A stretch of DNA of 64,000 nt from Rubrivivax sp. (GCA_019635285.1 JAHBZS010000003.1:124001-188000), one strand, 5' to 3'; numbered from the stretch's first letter, positions 17,333-26,869 are shown. Notes: generated by a model not told the origin, from the sequence alone. Made by a program: numbers and translations.

Positions 17333-18584
17333 GTTCTACGACGCACTGGAAACACGCGATCCGGCCGTGCGCGAGGCGGCCCTGTGCGCGGCGCTGGCCG
17401 CACAGGTGGCGGCGGCGCAGCGCACGCCGGCCTTCGCCGAGATCCTGCGCGGCGTGGACGCGGCGGCCATCACGTCCCGCGCGGCGCTGGCACAGCTGCC
17501 GGTGACGCGCAAGTCCGCGCTGCTGGAGCGCCAGAAGGCGCAGCGTGCGCAGGATCCGTTCGGCGGCTTCTCGGCCATCGGCTGGCGCAACCTGGGCATG
17601 GCGCGCACCGCACGGCGCGTGTTCCAGTCGCCCGGCCCGATCTACGAGCCCGAAGGCCACGACGCCGACTACTGGCGCTTTGCGCGCGCGCTGCATGCCG
17701 CGGGCTTTCGCGCCGGCGACCTGGTGCACAACAGCTTCAGCTACCACCTGACCCCCGCCGGGCTGATGCTCGAGACCGGCGCCCAGGCGCTGGGCTGCAC
17801 GGTCTTCCCGGGCGGCGTCGGCAATACCGAGCTGCAGCTGCAGGCCATGGTCGAGTTGCGTGCCGACGGTTATGCCGGCACGCCCAGCTTCCTGCGCATC
17901 GTGCTGGAGAAGGCCGACGAGGCCGGCCTTGCGCTGCCCGCGCTGCGCAAGGCCTCGGTCGGCGGCGAGGCCTTTCCCGCGGCGCTGCGCGACCAGTTGC
18001 GCGCACGTGGCATCGAGGCCTACCAGAACTACGGCACCGCGGACCTGGGCCTGATCGCCTACGAAACCGCAGCGCGCGAAGGCCTGGTGCTGGACGAAGG
18101 CGTGATCGTCGAGATCGTGCGCCCCGGCACCGGCGAACCGGTGGCCGAAGGCGAGGTCGGCGAAGTCGTCGTCACGCCGCTGAACCGGGACTACCCGCTG
18201 GTGCGCTTCGGCACCGGCGACCTCAGCGCCATCCTGCCGGAGCACTGCCCGACGGGACGCACGCACACGCGCATCAAGGGCTGGATGGGCCGCGCCGACC
18301 AGACCGCCAAGGTGCGCGGCATGTTCGTGCATGCCAGCCAGGTAGCCGACGTGCTGAAGCGCCATGCGGAACTTTCGCGCGCCAGGCTGGTCATCGAAGG
18401 CGAGATGGCCAACGACCGCATGACGCTGCGCGCCGAGGCCGTCACACGGCCCGAAGGCCTGGCCGCTGCGGTGGCGGCCAGCGTGCGCGACATCACCAAG
18501 CTGCGCTGCGACGTGCAGCTGGAAGTGCCGGGCACGCTGCCCAACGACGGGAAGGTCATCGAGGACTTGCGGCAAATCAACTGA
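17325..18584 (+). CDS. Atypical phenylacetate-CoA-ligase-like AMP-binding protein
   Basis: The 419-residue protein has PaaK-like features: SVGGEAFPAALRDQL, EAYQNYGTADLGLIAYE, the FGTGDLS adenylate site and the C-terminal PNDGKVIEDL lysine region. At the place of the usual Ser/Gly/Thr-rich phosphate loop it reads FQSPGPIYEPEG. Classic ATP binding may therefore be altered. It probably activates an aromatic or other acid as a CoA thioester, but the substrate is unknown. It overlaps the preceding small gene. A TctC-type binding protein gene follows after a 103-bp gap, a combination that suggests uptake and activation of a carboxylate. Confidence 0.8.
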   Translation: MSEFYDALETRDPAVREAALCAALAAQVAAAQRTPAFAEILRGVDAAAITSRAALAQLPVTRKSALLERQKAQRAQDPFGGFSAIGWRNLGMARTARRVFQSPGPIYEPEGHDADYWRFARALHAAGFRAGDLVHNSFSYHLTPAGLMLETGAQALGCTVFPGGVGNTELQLQAMVELRADGYAGTPSFLRIVLEKADEAGLALPALRKASVGGEAFPAALRDQLRARGIEAYQNYGTADLGLIAYETAAREGLVLDEGVIVEIVRPGTGEPVAEGEVGEVVVTPLNRDYPLVRFGTGDLSAILPEHCPTGRTHTRIKGWMGRADQTAKVRGMFVHASQVADVLKRHAELSRARLVIEGEMANDRMTLRAEAVTRPEGLAAAVAASVRDITKLRCDVQLEVPGTLPNDGKVIEDLRQIN

Positions 18585-18687
18585 AGCGGCGGCGCGCTAC
18601 GTACTTTCCACGTCGCGTCGGCGACGGTGCTTGCCTAGCATCGGCCCACCTAGACCTTTACCCAGACCTTTAACGTTGGAGACAGGC

Positions 18688-19656
18688 ATGAAGAAGCTGA
18701 CCCTCGCCCTGGCCGCCGCGACGCTGGCCGCCGGCGCCCAGGCCTACCCGGACAAGCCGATCACCATCGTCGTGCCCTTCGCGGCCGGCGGCCCCACCGA
18801 CAAGGTGGCGCGCGACTTCGCCGAAGCGCTGCGCAAGCCGCTGAACAACGCCACCGTGGTGATTGAAAACGTCGGCGGCGCCGGCGGCACGCTGGGCGCC
18901 AACAAGGTGGCCAAGGCCGCGCCGGACGGCTACACCTTGCTGCTGTACCACGTGGGCATGGCCACCTCGCCGTCGCTGTACCGCAACCTGCCGTACAAGA
19001 CGCTGGACGACTTCGAGTACCTGGGCCTGATCAACGAGGTGCCGATGACGCTGGTCGGCCGCCCGACCCTGCCGGCCAACAACTACGCCGAGCTGGTGAA
19101 GTGGCTCGAGGCCAACAAGGGCAAGATCAACCTGGCCAACGCCGGCCTGGGCGCGGCCTCGCACCTGTGCGGGCTGATGTTCCAGCAGGCGATGAAGATG
19201 GACATGCAGACCGTGCCCTACAAGGGCACCGCGCCGGCGATGACCGACCTGATCGGCGGCCAGGTCGACATCATGTGCGACCAGACCACCAACACCACCA
19301 GCCAGATCGAGTCCGGCAAGATCAAGGCCTATGCGGTGACCTCGACCAAACACCTGACGACGCCCGCGCTGGCCAAGCTGCCGACGCTGGACGAGGCCGG
19401 CCTGAAGGGCTTCAACGTGACCATCTGGCACGGCCTGTACGCGCCGAAGGGCACGCCCAAGGCCGTGCTCGACCAGCTGAACGCGGCGCTGCGCACGGCG
19501 CTGAAGGACCCCGAGTTCGTCAAGCGCGAAGAAGCGCTGGGCGCGGTGGTGGTGACCGACGGCCGCCTGGCCCCGGCCGAACACAAGAAGTTCGTCGCCG
19601 CAGAGATCGACAAGCTCGGCGGCGCCATCAAGGCGGCCGGGCAGTACGCCGACTGA
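18688..19656 (+). CDS. TctC/Bug family periplasmic solute-binding protein
   Basis: The 322-residue protein has a signal peptide ending AGAQA-YPDKPI (about residue 19). It also has the Bug family landmarks ITIVVPFAAGGPTDKVAR, VENVGGAGG-type loop (IENVGGAGGTLG), DGYTLL and VPYKGTAPAMTDLIGGQVD. Such proteins bind carboxylates for tripartite tricarboxylate transporters, but TctA/TctB genes are absent here, as is common for Bug proteins in Burkholderiales. The ATG at 18688 follows GTTGGAGAC. A strong terminator lies 25 bp downstream. Confidence 0.93.
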   Translation: MKKLTLALAAATLAAGAQAYPDKPITIVVPFAAGGPTDKVARDFAEALRKPLNNATVVIENVGGAGGTLGANKVAKAAPDGYTLLLYHVGMATSPSLYRNLPYKTLDDFEYLGLINEVPMTLVGRPTLPANNYAELVKWLEANKGKINLANAGLGAASHLCGLMFQQAMKMDMQTVPYKGTAPAMTDLIGGQVDIMCDQTTNTTSQIESGKIKAYAVTSTKHLTTPALAKLPTLDEAGLKGFNVTIWHGLYAPKGTPKAVLDQLNAALRTALKDPEFVKREEALGAVVVTDGRLAPAEHKKFVAAEIDKLGGAIKAAGQYAD

Positions 19657-19681
19657 AGACGCCCGGCGCGTCCGTCAACCC

Positions 19682-19706
19682 AGCCGCCCCGAGGGGCGGC
19701 TTTTTC
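19682..19706 (+). terminator. Rho-independent terminator after the TctC-type gene
   Basis: GCCGCCC and GGGCGGC arms surround a CGAG tetraloop and are followed at once by TTTTT (19701-19705). This is the clearest intrinsic terminator in the window. It separates the plus-strand unit from the convergent dtd gene. Confidence 0.9.
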
Positions 19707-19743
19707 ATTGGCGCCGGTGCGGGAGACGGCGCCGGCCCGTCGC

Positions 19744-20184
19744 TCAGCGAAGGGTGATCGGCAGCGTCACCGGCCCGTCGTTGACCAGGTGCACCTGCAT
19801 GTCCGCGCCGAAGACGCCGCAGGCCACCGGTGCGTGCTGGCGGCGCGCCAGGTCCACCACCGCGTCGAACAGCGCGCGCCCCTGCGCCGCCGGCGCCGCG
19901 CCCGAGAAGCCCGGGCGATGGCCGCGCGAGGTGTCGGCGGCCAGCGTGAACTGCGACACCAGCAGCAGGCCGCCGGCCACGTCCTGCAGGTTCAGGTTCA
20001 TCTTGCCCTGCGCATCGCCGAAGATGCGCAGCGCCAGCAGCTTGGCCACCAGGCGCTCGGCGTGCGCGGCCGTGTCCGCCGGTTCGGCGCAGACGAAGAC
20101 CAGCAGGCCGGCGTCGATGGCGCCGACCGTGGCGCCGTCCACCACCACCCGCGCCTGGGTCACGCGCTGCACCAGCGCGATCAC
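19744..20184 (-). CDS. dtd: D-aminoacyl-tRNA deacylase
   Basis: Dtd removes D-amino acids wrongly loaded onto tRNA. The 146-residue protein has the family start VIALVQRVTQARVVVDG, the active-site block SQFTLAADTSRGHRPGF and the conserved late NDGPVTLPI (the Gly-Pro motif). The start is a GTG at 20184 that overlaps the stop of the upstream cation-efflux gene (GTGA). It ends just before the terminator shared with the convergent TctC-type gene. Confidence 0.95.
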   Translation of the reverse strand: MIALVQRVTQARVVVDGATVGAIDAGLLVFVCAEPADTAAHAERLVAKLLALRIFGDAQGKMNLNLQDVAGGLLLVSQFTLAADTSRGHRPGFSGAAPAAQGRALFDAVVDLARRQHAPVACGVFGADMQVHLVNDGPVTLPITLR

Positions 20185-21071
20185 GGCAGATCCTCCTCGT
20201 CGCGCCCGTGGGTCTCCATGTCCATCGGCAGCAGCTGGATGCTGGCGCGCAGCCCGGGCACGGCGCTCATCAGCGCCTGCTCGACGTCGCCGCGCAGCGC
20301 CGCGGCGCGGCCCAGGCTCCACTGGCCGGGCAGGTGCATGTGCAGTTCGACGAAGCGGCGCGCGCCGGCACGGCGCGTGGCCACGTGGTCGAAACGCAGC
20401 ACATGGTGGCGGAAGCCGTCCAGCACCTGTTCGATCTGTGCCTGCACCTGGGGCTCCAGCGCGCGGTCCATCAGCCCGTCGACCGAGCGCCGCAGCAGCG
20501 CGACGCCCTCGCGCACGATGTTCAGCGCCACGGCAATGGCCACCAGCGGGTCCAGCCACAGCCAGCCGGTGGCCATCACCGCCAGCAGCCCGAGCACGAC
20601 GCCGGCCGAGGTCCACACGTCGGTGAACAGGTGGCGCGCATCGGCCTCCAGCGCGATCGATCGGTGCTCCCGCGCCTTGCGCAGCATGGCCCAGGCGAGT
20701 GCGGCATTCAGCGCCGAGCTGAGCACGCTCAGGCCCAGGCCCCAGCCCAGGCTTTCCAACGGCTGCGGCGCGCGAAAACGCTCCACCGCCGCCCAGATGA
20801 TGGCCAGCGCGGCGACCAGGATCAGCGCACCTTCGAAGCCGCTGGAGAAGTACTCGGCCTTGTGGTGGCCGAAGGGATGCTCGTCGTCCGCCGGCTGGGC
20901 GGCAATGGTCACCATCGCCAGCGCAAACATCGCGCCGGCCAGGTTGACCAGCGCCTCGAGCGCATCCGACAGCAGGCTGACCGAGCCGGTGATCCACCAG
21001 GCCCCGGCCTTGAGCAGGATGGTCGTCGCGGCGACGGCGACCGACAGCTTCAGGTAGGCGCTGACCTGCAT
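20181..21071 (-). CDS. Cation diffusion facilitator family transporter
   Basis: The 296-residue protein belongs to the CDF family, which exports Zn, Fe, Mn or similar divalent metals against protons. It has about six helices. Visible are the site in helix II (SLLSDALEALVN), HPFGHHKAEYFSSGFEG after helix III, and the helix V motif ALEADARHLFTDVWTSAGV. A C-terminal cytoplasmic domain carries VELHMHLPG. The metal preference cannot be read from sequence. It overlaps dtd by 4 bp. Confidence 0.9.
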   Translation of the reverse strand: MQVSAYLKLSVAVAATTILLKAGAWWITGSVSLLSDALEALVNLAGAMFALAMVTIAAQPADDEHPFGHHKAEYFSSGFEGALILVAALAIIWAAVERFRAPQPLESLGWGLGLSVLSSALNAALAWAMLRKAREHRSIALEADARHLFTDVWTSAGVVLGLLAVMATGWLWLDPLVAIAVALNIVREGVALLRRSVDGLMDRALEPQVQAQIEQVLDGFRHHVLRFDHVATRRAGARRFVELHMHLPGQWSLGRAAALRGDVEQALMSAVPGLRASIQLLPMDMETHGRDEEDLP

Positions 21072-21090
21072 CCGCGTGGCGCCGCCCGGC

Positions 21091-21489
21091 TCAGCGCTTC
21101 TTCTCGATGCGGCGCAGTTCCTGCCCCAGGAACTCGGCGCTGGGCAACGTGCGCCCGTCGCCCAGCCGCACCAGATAAGCCTCGCCGGTGGTGGTGGAGC
21201 GCGTGCCCACCTCGGCGATGAAGTCCTGCATCGTCGCCACCTTCTCGATGCGCCACTTGAGCTTGCCGCGCAGGAAGTCGCCCGCCTGGACCGCCGTGTA
21301 TTCCTTGCCGTTGCGGATGAACTTCAGGTCGCCGTGCTGCGCCACCGCATCGATCAGCCGGTTGATGCGGGCCATCTCGGCCGGCGGCGGCTCCGCCCGC
21401 GCCCAGGCGGTGCACCCCGCCAGCAGGCCGAGGCAGGCGCGCCGTCCCCGCCGCGGCAAGGTCTCAGGCGGACAGCGCGACACGGGCAA
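21091..21489 (-). CDS. DUF5329 family protein, possible lipoprotein
   Basis: The 132-residue protein has a basic N-terminus (RRGRRACLG) and a LLAGC stretch at about 22-26 that could be a lipobox, or part of an ordinary signal peptide ending ARA. The mature part matches DUF5329: [23 protein letters not shown], then DFLRGKLKW, and a late [13 protein letters not shown]. The function is unknown. Its first 26 bp overlap the end of tyrS in another frame, and it lies 19 bp before the CDF gene. Confidence 0.75.
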   Translation of the reverse strand: MPVSRCPPETLPRRGRRACLGLLAGCTAWARAEPPPAEMARINRLIDAVAQHGDLKFIRNGKEYTAVQAGDFLRGKLKWRIEKVATMQDFIAEVGTRSTTTGEAYLVRLGDGRTLPSAEFLGQELRRIEKKR

Positions 21490-22708
21490 ACCTGCGCTTG
21501 CCGACCTGCAGGACGTAGACGCCGGCCGGCAGCTTGAGCCCGCGGTCGGAGATGGTCGTGCCGTCGATGCGCACGCCCCCCTGCTCGACCAGACGCAGCG
21601 CCTCGCTGGTGCTGGGCACCAGGCCGGCCTGCTTGAGCAGGCTGCCGACGGCCAGCGGCGCCCCGCCCAGCGCCAGCTCGGGAATGTCGTCCGGCACGCC
21701 GCCGCGCGCGCGCAGCTCGAAATCGGCCTCGGCCGCCTCGGCCGCAGCGGCGCTGTGGAAGCGCGCGGTGATCTCCTTGGCGAGCAACACCTTGGCTTCC
21801 TTGGGGTTGCGGCCCTGCGCCACCTCCTGCCGCAGCTGGGCGATCTGCGCTTCGCTGCGGAAGGACAGCAGCGTGTAGTAGCGCCACATCATGTCGTCGC
21901 TGATCGACAGCAGCTTGGCGAACATCGAGCTCGGCTCTTCGGTGATGCCCACCGTGTTGCCCTTGCTCTTGGACATCTTCTCCACGCCGTCCAAGCCTTC
22001 CAGCAGCGGCATGGTGAGCACACACTGCGGCTCCTGGCCATATTCAGTCTGCAGCGCGCGGCCGACCAGCAGGTTGAATTTCTGGTCGGTGCCGCCCAGT
22101 TCCAGGTCGGACCGCAGCGCCACCGAGTCGTAGCCCTGCATCAGCGGGTAGAGCAGTTCGTGCACGCTGATCGGCGTGCCGGCCTTGTAGCGCTTGGTGA
22201 AGTCGTCGCGCTCCAGCATGCGCGCCACCGTGTAGCGGGACGCCAGCTGGATCATGCCGCGCGCGCCCAGCGCGTCGCTCCACTCGCTGTTGTAGCGGAT
22301 CTCGGTGCGCTGCGGGTCCAGCACCAGGCTGGCCTGGGCGTAGTAGGTGGCGGCGTTGGCCTCGATCTGCTCGCGGGTCAGCGGCGGCCGGGTGGCGTTG
22401 CGCCCGGACGGGTCGCCGATCATCGAGGTGAAGTCGCCGATCAGGAAGATCACCGTGTGCCCCAGGTCCTGGAGCTGGCGCATCTTGTTCAGCACCACGG
22501 TGTGGCCGATGTGGATGTCCGGCGCCGTCGGGTCCAACCCCAATTTGATGCGCAGCGGCGTGCCGGTGGCCTCGGCGCGCTGCAGCTTCTTCAGCCATTC
22601 GGCCTGGGGCAGCAGTTCCTCGCAGCCGCGCAGCGAGATGGCCATGGCTTCGCGCACGCGGTCGCTCACCGGCGCTGCTGCTTCGATCGGGGTGACAGCT
22701 TCTGACAT
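21464..22708 (-). CDS. tyrS: Tyrosyl-tRNA synthetase
   Basis: This charges tRNA-Tyr. The 414-residue protein has the class I signature DIHIGH, the KMSKS loop (EKMSKSKGN) and a C-terminal S4 RNA-binding domain ([21 protein letters not shown]). The pattern [17 protein letters not shown] is typical of the TyrZ-like bacterial form. The ATG at 22708 lies opposite the M23 peptidase gene, with a 208-bp divergent gap between them. Confidence 0.97.
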   Translation of the reverse strand: MSEAVTPIEAAAPVSDRVREAMAISLRGCEELLPQAEWLKKLQRAEATGTPLRIKLGLDPTAPDIHIGHTVVLNKMRQLQDLGHTVIFLIGDFTSMIGDPSGRNATRPPLTREQIEANAATYYAQASLVLDPQRTEIRYNSEWSDALGARGMIQLASRYTVARMLERDDFTKRYKAGTPISVHELLYPLMQGYDSVALRSDLELGGTDQKFNLLVGRALQTEYGQEPQCVLTMPLLEGLDGVEKMSKSKGNTVGITEEPSSMFAKLLSISDDMMWRYYTLLSFRSEAQIAQLRQEVAQGRNPKEAKVLLAKEITARFHSAAAAEAAEADFELRARGGVPDDIPELALGGAPLAVGSLLKQAGLVPSTSEALRLVEQGGVRIDGTTISDRGLKLPAGVYVLQVGKRRFARVALSA

Positions 22709-22754
22709 GACCTGACTTGTCGGTACATTTACGGGGATCGGTCGCGGCGGTGGT

Positions 22755-22763
22755 TGCTATACT
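22755..22763 (+). promoter_or_regulatory. Extended -10 promoter and hairpin leader before the M23 peptidase gene
   Basis: TGC-TATACT (22755-22763) is a near-perfect extended -10 element pointing toward the peptidase gene; no good -35 is visible. A start near 22770 gives a leader of about 145 nt. That leader contains a C-rich/G-rich hairpin (CCCCC at 22783-22787 with GGGGG at 22796-22800). A second short dyad, TGGA ... TCCA, lies further down. Confidence 0.55.
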
Positions 22764-22916
22764 CGCGCGACTTTGTAAGTACCCCCCTTGTTCATGGGGG
22801 TTCACGACGGCTGGAGCGATTCTAGTTCCAGGGTCATTCCCGAGGCATCGACGGCGGCGGGCCCGCCAGATGATGTGGATTTGCCAGATTGAAGCGCGGG
22901 TCATGCCGACCGAAGA

Positions 22917-24296
22917 ATGCCGAAGCCGTTTGATTCTCTGACCCCCCATCTGGCGCGCATCCGTACCTGGGCGACGCGCCATTCGCGCGCCCTCAGCGCG
23001 AGTTTCATCGCCGTTCTCGGGGGCTTTGCGGCCGCGGCCTTCGGCGTGGCCCCGTTGCTGCCCGATCCGGCCGACCAGCCGCAACGCCTCGTCACCGACA
23101 CGATCGCCCCGGTGGGCCTGCGCGACCAGCTGAACGCGCTGGCCGACCACGACCTGGAACTGTGGCGCACCGACCTGACGCGCGCCAACGACAACGTCGA
23201 CAGCCTGCTGCGCCGGCTGGGCGTCATCGACGCCGAAGCGGCCGGCTTCCTGCGCACCGACCCGCAGGCGAAGCGCCTGATCGACGGGCGCGCCGGCAAG
23301 ATGGTGCAGGCGCGCGCCACCACGGGCGGCAAGCTGATCGAACTGGTGGCTCGCTATGGCGCCCCGGACGGCGCGCAGAACGAAGCCCGCTTCACGCGCC
23401 TGAGCGTGGCGCGCCAGGACGGGCGCTGGAGCAGCCGCACCGAGGTGGCGCCGCTGGTCGGCCAGGTGCGGCTGGCCAGCGGCACCATCCGCACATCGCT
23501 GTTCGCGGCCACCGACGAAGCCCGCATTCCGGACGCCGTGGCCTCGCAGATGGCCGAGGTCTTTGCCGCCGACATCGACTTCCACCGCGAGCTGTACAAG
23601 GGCGACACCTTCAGCGTGGTCTACGAAGCGCTCACCGCGGACGGCGAGCCGGTGACCTGGGCGCCGACGACCGGGCGGGTGCTGTCGGCCGAGTTCGTCA
23701 ACGGCGGCAAGGCCTATCAAGCCCTGTGGTACACCGACGCCTCCGGCCGCGGGGCGTACTTCGGTTTCGACGGCCGCAGCAAGCGCCGCGTCTTCCTGGC
23801 CAGCCCGATGGAGTTCTCGCGCGTCACCTCGGGCTTCGCGATGCGCTTCCACCCGATCCTGCAGACGCTGCGCGCGCATCGGGGCGTGGACTACGGGGCG
23901 CCCACCGGCACGCCGGTGCGCTCCGTGGCGGATGGCGTGGTCGAGTTCGCCGGCTGGCAGAACGGCTACGGCAACGTCATCAAGGTGCAGCACGGCAACT
24001 CGCGCGAGACGCTGTACGCCCACCTGAGCCGCATCGACGTGCGCAAGGGCCAGGCCGTCGAGCAGGGGCAGAACCTGGGGGCGGTCGGCGCCACGGGCTG
24101 GGCGACCGGGCCGCACCTGCACTTCGAGCTGCTGATCAACGGCCAGTACGTCGATCCGCTGAGCATCGCCAAGGCCGCCGACACCGTGACCATCGACGCG
24201 TCCTCGCGCTCGAAGTTCGCCGCGCTGTCGAACAGCGCCCGCCTGCAGCTCGAACTGGCCGAGACGCTGGCCGGCAACCGCCCCCAGTCGGAGTAG
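22917..24296 (+). CDS. M23 family metallopeptidase (murein endopeptidase-like)
   Basis: The 459-residue protein is probably anchored by an N-terminal helix (about 29-47). It then has an OapA/Csd3-type middle region (YKGDTFSVVYEALTADGEPV) and a C-terminal LytM domain. The zinc ligands are visible in HRGVDYG (with FHPI before it) and HLHFELL. Such enzymes cut peptidoglycan cross-links during growth. It is followed 26 bp later by anmK, which recycles peptidoglycan sugar, so the pair forms a plausible cell-wall operon. The ATG at 22917 has GAAGA just upstream. Confidence 0.93.
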   Translation: MPKPFDSLTPHLARIRTWATRHSRALSASFIAVLGGFAAAAFGVAPLLPDPADQPQRLVTDTIAPVGLRDQLNALADHDLELWRTDLTRANDNVDSLLRRLGVIDAEAAGFLRTDPQAKRLIDGRAGKMVQARATTGGKLIELVARYGAPDGAQNEARFTRLSVARQDGRWSSRTEVAPLVGQVRLASGTIRTSLFAATDEARIPDAVASQMAEVFAADIDFHRELYKGDTFSVVYEALTADGEPVTWAPTTGRVLSAEFVNGGKAYQALWYTDASGRGAYFGFDGRSKRRVFLASPMEFSRVTSGFAMRFHPILQTLRAHRGVDYGAPTGTPVRSVADGVVEFAGWQNGYGNVIKVQHGNSRETLYAHLSRIDVRKGQAVEQGQNLGAVGATGWATGPHLHFELLINGQYVDPLSIAKAADTVTIDASSRSKFAALSNSARLQLELAETLAGNRPQSE

Positions 24297-24322
24297 CTTC
24301 TCCGCCGCCTGGCACGGTCCGG

Positions 24323-25450
24323 ATGTCGCTGTTCATCGGGCTGATGTCCGGCACATCGCTGGACGGCGTCGACGGCGTGCTGGCTGACCTGGGCCCGGAG
24401 CCCGCGCAGCGCGGCACGATCCGCGTGCGGGCACATCGGCACCGCGCCTTCGACGACGACCTGCGCAACCGCCTGCTGCGCTTGAACAGCGTGGGCGACG
24501 ACGAATTGCACCAGGCCGCGTTGGCCGCCAATGCGCTGATGCGCCACTACGCGGCGGTGGTGGACCAGTTGCTGCGCGACAGCGGCCTGGCGGCGGCGCA
24601 GGTCCGCGCGATCGGTGCCCACGGGCAGACGGTGCGCCACCGGCCGCTGGAGTTCGACGGCACCGGCTACACGCTGCAGTTGATGAATGGTGCACTGCTC
24701 GCTGAAGCGTGCGGCATCGACGTCGTCTGCGACCTGCGCAGCCGCGACGTGGCGGCAGGCGGCCAGGGCGCCCCGCTGGTGCCCGCCTTGCACGCAGCAT
24801 TGTTTGCGTCGCCGGACGAAGACACGGCCGTGCTCAACCTGGGCGGCATCGGCAACCTGACCCTGCTGCCGGCGCAGGGGCCGGTGCGCGGCTTCGACTG
24901 CGGCCCGGGCAACGCGCTGATGGACCTCTGGTGCCGTCGCCACCTGGGCACCGACTACGACGAGGGCGGCCGGTGGGCGGCCTCCGGGCACGTGGATCCG
25001 TTGCTGCTGCAACGCCTGCTGGACGAGCCGTTCCTGCGACGCTCGCCGCCCAAGAGCACGGGGCGCGATCTGTTCAACGCGGCCTGGTTGGAGCGGGCGC
25101 TGCAGGGCCTGCCGCAGGCCACGGCCCCGTCCGATGTGCAGGCCACCCTTGCCGAGTTCAGCGCCCGCGCCGCGGCCGACGCCTTGCAGGCCCATGCGCC
25201 CGGCACACGCCGGCTGCTGGTCTGCGGCGGCGGCGCCTTCAATGCGCATCTGATGCAGCGCCTGACGGCGCTGTTGCCGGCGACGAAGGTGCAAAGCACC
25301 TCCGAAGGCGGCGTCCCGCCGGAGCAGGTCGAGGCACTGGCATTCGCCTGGCTGGCTTGGGCCTTCGTCCATCGGCAACCGGGCAATCTGGCCACGGTGA
25401 CCGGCGCCCGCGGGCCGCGGGTCCTGGGCGCGCTGTATCCCGCCGCCTGA
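24323..25450 (+). CDS. anmK: Anhydro-N-acetylmuramic acid kinase
   Basis: AnmK opens and phosphorylates anhydroMurNAc to MurNAc-6-phosphate in cell-wall recycling. The 375-residue protein shows GLMSGTSLDGVDGVLAD at the N-terminus, IGAHGQTVRHRP, NLGGIGNLT, FDCGPGNALMD and the late LLVCGGGAFNAHLM. These are the ASKHA-fold nucleotide and sugar sites. Its context after an M23 endopeptidase fits this role. Confidence 0.96.
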   Translation: MSLFIGLMSGTSLDGVDGVLADLGPEPAQRGTIRVRAHRHRAFDDDLRNRLLRLNSVGDDELHQAALAANALMRHYAAVVDQLLRDSGLAAAQVRAIGAHGQTVRHRPLEFDGTGYTLQLMNGALLAEACGIDVVCDLRSRDVAAGGQGAPLVPALHAALFASPDEDTAVLNLGGIGNLTLLPAQGPVRGFDCGPGNALMDLWCRRHLGTDYDEGGRWAASGHVDPLLLQRLLDEPFLRRSPPKSTGRDLFNAAWLERALQGLPQATAPSDVQATLAEFSARAAADALQAHAPGTRRLLVCGGGAFNAHLMQRLTALLPATKVQSTSEGGVPPEQVEALAFAWLAWAFVHRQPGNLATVTGARGPRVLGALYPAA

Positions 25451-25456
25451 ATGCAC

Positions 25457-25479
25457 AAGGGCTGCACGAGGCAGCCCTT
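25457..25479 (+). terminator. Hairpin between convergent anmK and erpA
   Basis: AAGGGCTGC and GCAGCCCTT form a perfect 9-bp stem with an ACGAG loop, 7 bp after the anmK stop. The stem ends in A/T pairs, so it may act on both strands, but no long T-tract follows. Confidence 0.6.
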
Positions 25480-25500
25480 GGTGTCGACGCGAGCCGCGAC

Positions 25501-25875
25501 TCAGGCCGAGAAGCTGGACCCGCAGCCGCAGGTGGTGGTGGCGTTCGGGTTCTTGATCACGAACTGCGCGCCCTGCAGATCTTCCTTGTAGTCGATCTCG
25601 GCGCCGCCCAGGTATTGCAGGCTCATGGCGTCGATCAGCAGCGTGACGCCGTTTTTCGTCATCTGCGTATCGTCTTCGTTGATCACCTCGTCGAAGGTGA
25701 AGCCGTACTGGAAGCCCGAGCACCCGCCACCCTGCACGAACACGCGCAGCTTCAGGTCGGGATTGCCTTCTTCGGCGACCAGGTCCGCCACCTTGGCAGC
25801 CGCGCTGTCGGTGAAGATCAGCGGCGGCGGCATGTCGTCGGCGGCGGGATGGACAGGTTCAGCGATGGCGTTCAT
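25501..25875 (-). CDS. erpA: Iron-sulfur cluster insertion protein ErpA
   Basis: ErpA is an A-type carrier that delivers Fe-S clusters to target enzymes. The 124-residue protein has the three conserved cysteines in [11 protein letters not shown] and CGCGSSF near the C-terminus, plus [17 protein letters not shown] chose the ATG at 25875 (MNAIAEPV), preceded by CTGGAG; the frame is open further upstream, but that part has no family similarity. Confidence 0.95.
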   Translation of the reverse strand: MNAIAEPVHPAADDMPPPLIFTDSAAAKVADLVAEEGNPDLKLRVFVQGGGCSGFQYGFTFDEVINEDDTQMTKNGVTLLIDAMSLQYLGGAEIDYKEDLQGAQFVIKNPNATTTCGCGSSFSA

Positions 25876-26013
25876 GGCAGTGCTCCAGGCAATAGGAAGA
25901 GCATAGCTCGAAAGCAAAACCCCCACGTCGATCGAGCCAACGCGGGGGAACCAGCTTCGCCGAGCCACTCCACCTCGAGGGGGAGCGGCGCAGCCGCTTC
26001 GAGGGTGGGCGGG

Positions 26014-26406
26014 TTAGCGCTTGCTGAACTGCTTGCGACGGCGCGCGCCGTGCAGGCCGACCTTCTTGCGCTCCACCTCGCGGGCATCGCGCGTCACGAA
26101 GCCGGCGCGGCTCAGTTCGCCCTTCAACGCGGCGTCGTAGTCGATCAGCGCACGGGTGATGCCGTGGCGCACCGCGCCGGCCTGGCCGGACTCGCCGCCG
26201 CCGTGCACGTTGACCTTGATGTCGAAGGCCGCGTCGTTGGCCGTCAGCAACAGCGGCTGGCGCGCGATCATGATCGAGGTCTGGCGGCCGAAGTACTGCT
26301 CGATCGCCTTGCCGTTGACCGTGATCTGGCCGTTGCCCTTCTTGATGAACACCCGTGCCACCGAGGATTTGCGGCGGCCGGTGCCGTAGTTCCAGTTACC
26401 GATCAT
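26014..26406 (-). CDS. rpsI: Ribosomal protein S9
   Basis: This 130-residue small-subunit protein has the typical [14 protein letters not shown] start, [11 protein letters not shown], the [15 protein letters not shown] loop and the basic C-terminal tail RRRKQFSKR, which reaches the ribosomal P site. It follows rplM by 9 bp, the usual bacterial L13-S9 pair. Confidence 0.99.
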   Translation of the reverse strand: MIGNWNYGTGRRKSSVARVFIKKGNGQITVNGKAIEQYFGRQTSIMIARQPLLLTANDAAFDIKVNVHGGGESGQAGAVRHGITRALIDYDAALKGELSRAGFVTRDAREVERKKVGLHGARRRKQFSKR

Positions 26407-26415
26407 CGCGATTCC

Positions 26416-26844
26416 TTAGATTTCGAGCGCCTTGGGCTGCTGGGCGGTGTGCGGATGCGTGGCACCGCCATACACCTTGAGCTTCTTGATCATCGCGTAG
26501 CCGAGTGGGCCCTTGGGCAGCATGCCCTTGACGGCCTTCTCGAGAGCGCGCCCCGGGTGGCGCGCCTGCATGTCCTTGAAGGACGTGGCATAGATGCCGC
26601 CGGGAAAGCCCGAATGCCGGTAGTAGATCTTGTCGTTGGCCTTGTTGCCGGTGACACGGATCTTCTGGGCATTGACGACGACGATGAAATCGCCGGTATC
26701 GACGTGAGGCGTGTAGATGGCCTTGTGCTTGCCGCGCAAACGGAGTGCCACTTCGCTGGCAACACGTCCGAGCACCTTGTCGGTGGCGTCAATCACATAC
26801 CACTCGTGCTTCACTTCGGCCGGCTTGGCGCTGAAGGTCTTCAT
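26416..26844 (-). CDS. rplM: Ribosomal protein L13
   Basis: This 142-residue large-subunit protein shows [58 protein letters not shown] and YRHSGFPGG. It is the first gene of the rplM-rpsI operon. The leader of about 175 nt contains a hairpin and a clear -10 element, described separately. Confidence 0.99.
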   Translation of the reverse strand: MKTFSAKPAEVKHEWYVIDATDKVLGRVASEVALRLRGKHKAIYTPHVDTGDFIVVVNAQKIRVTGNKANDKIYYRHSGFPGGIYATSFKDMQARHPGRALEKAVKGMLPKGPLGYAMIKKLKVYGGATHPHTAQQPKALEI

Positions 26845-26869
26845 GAGGGACTCGCTGGAGATCGGTGCA

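Noticed and set aside
22794-22892. A 32-residue upstream reading frame in the M23 peptidase leader
   Set aside because: It has no Shine-Dalgarno sequence and its ATG is in the hairpin loop. No recognisable peptide or attenuator pattern is seen.
25876-25968. N-terminal extension of erpA by 31 codons
   Set aside because: No family similarity in the extension, and a good GGAG precedes the ATG at 25875.
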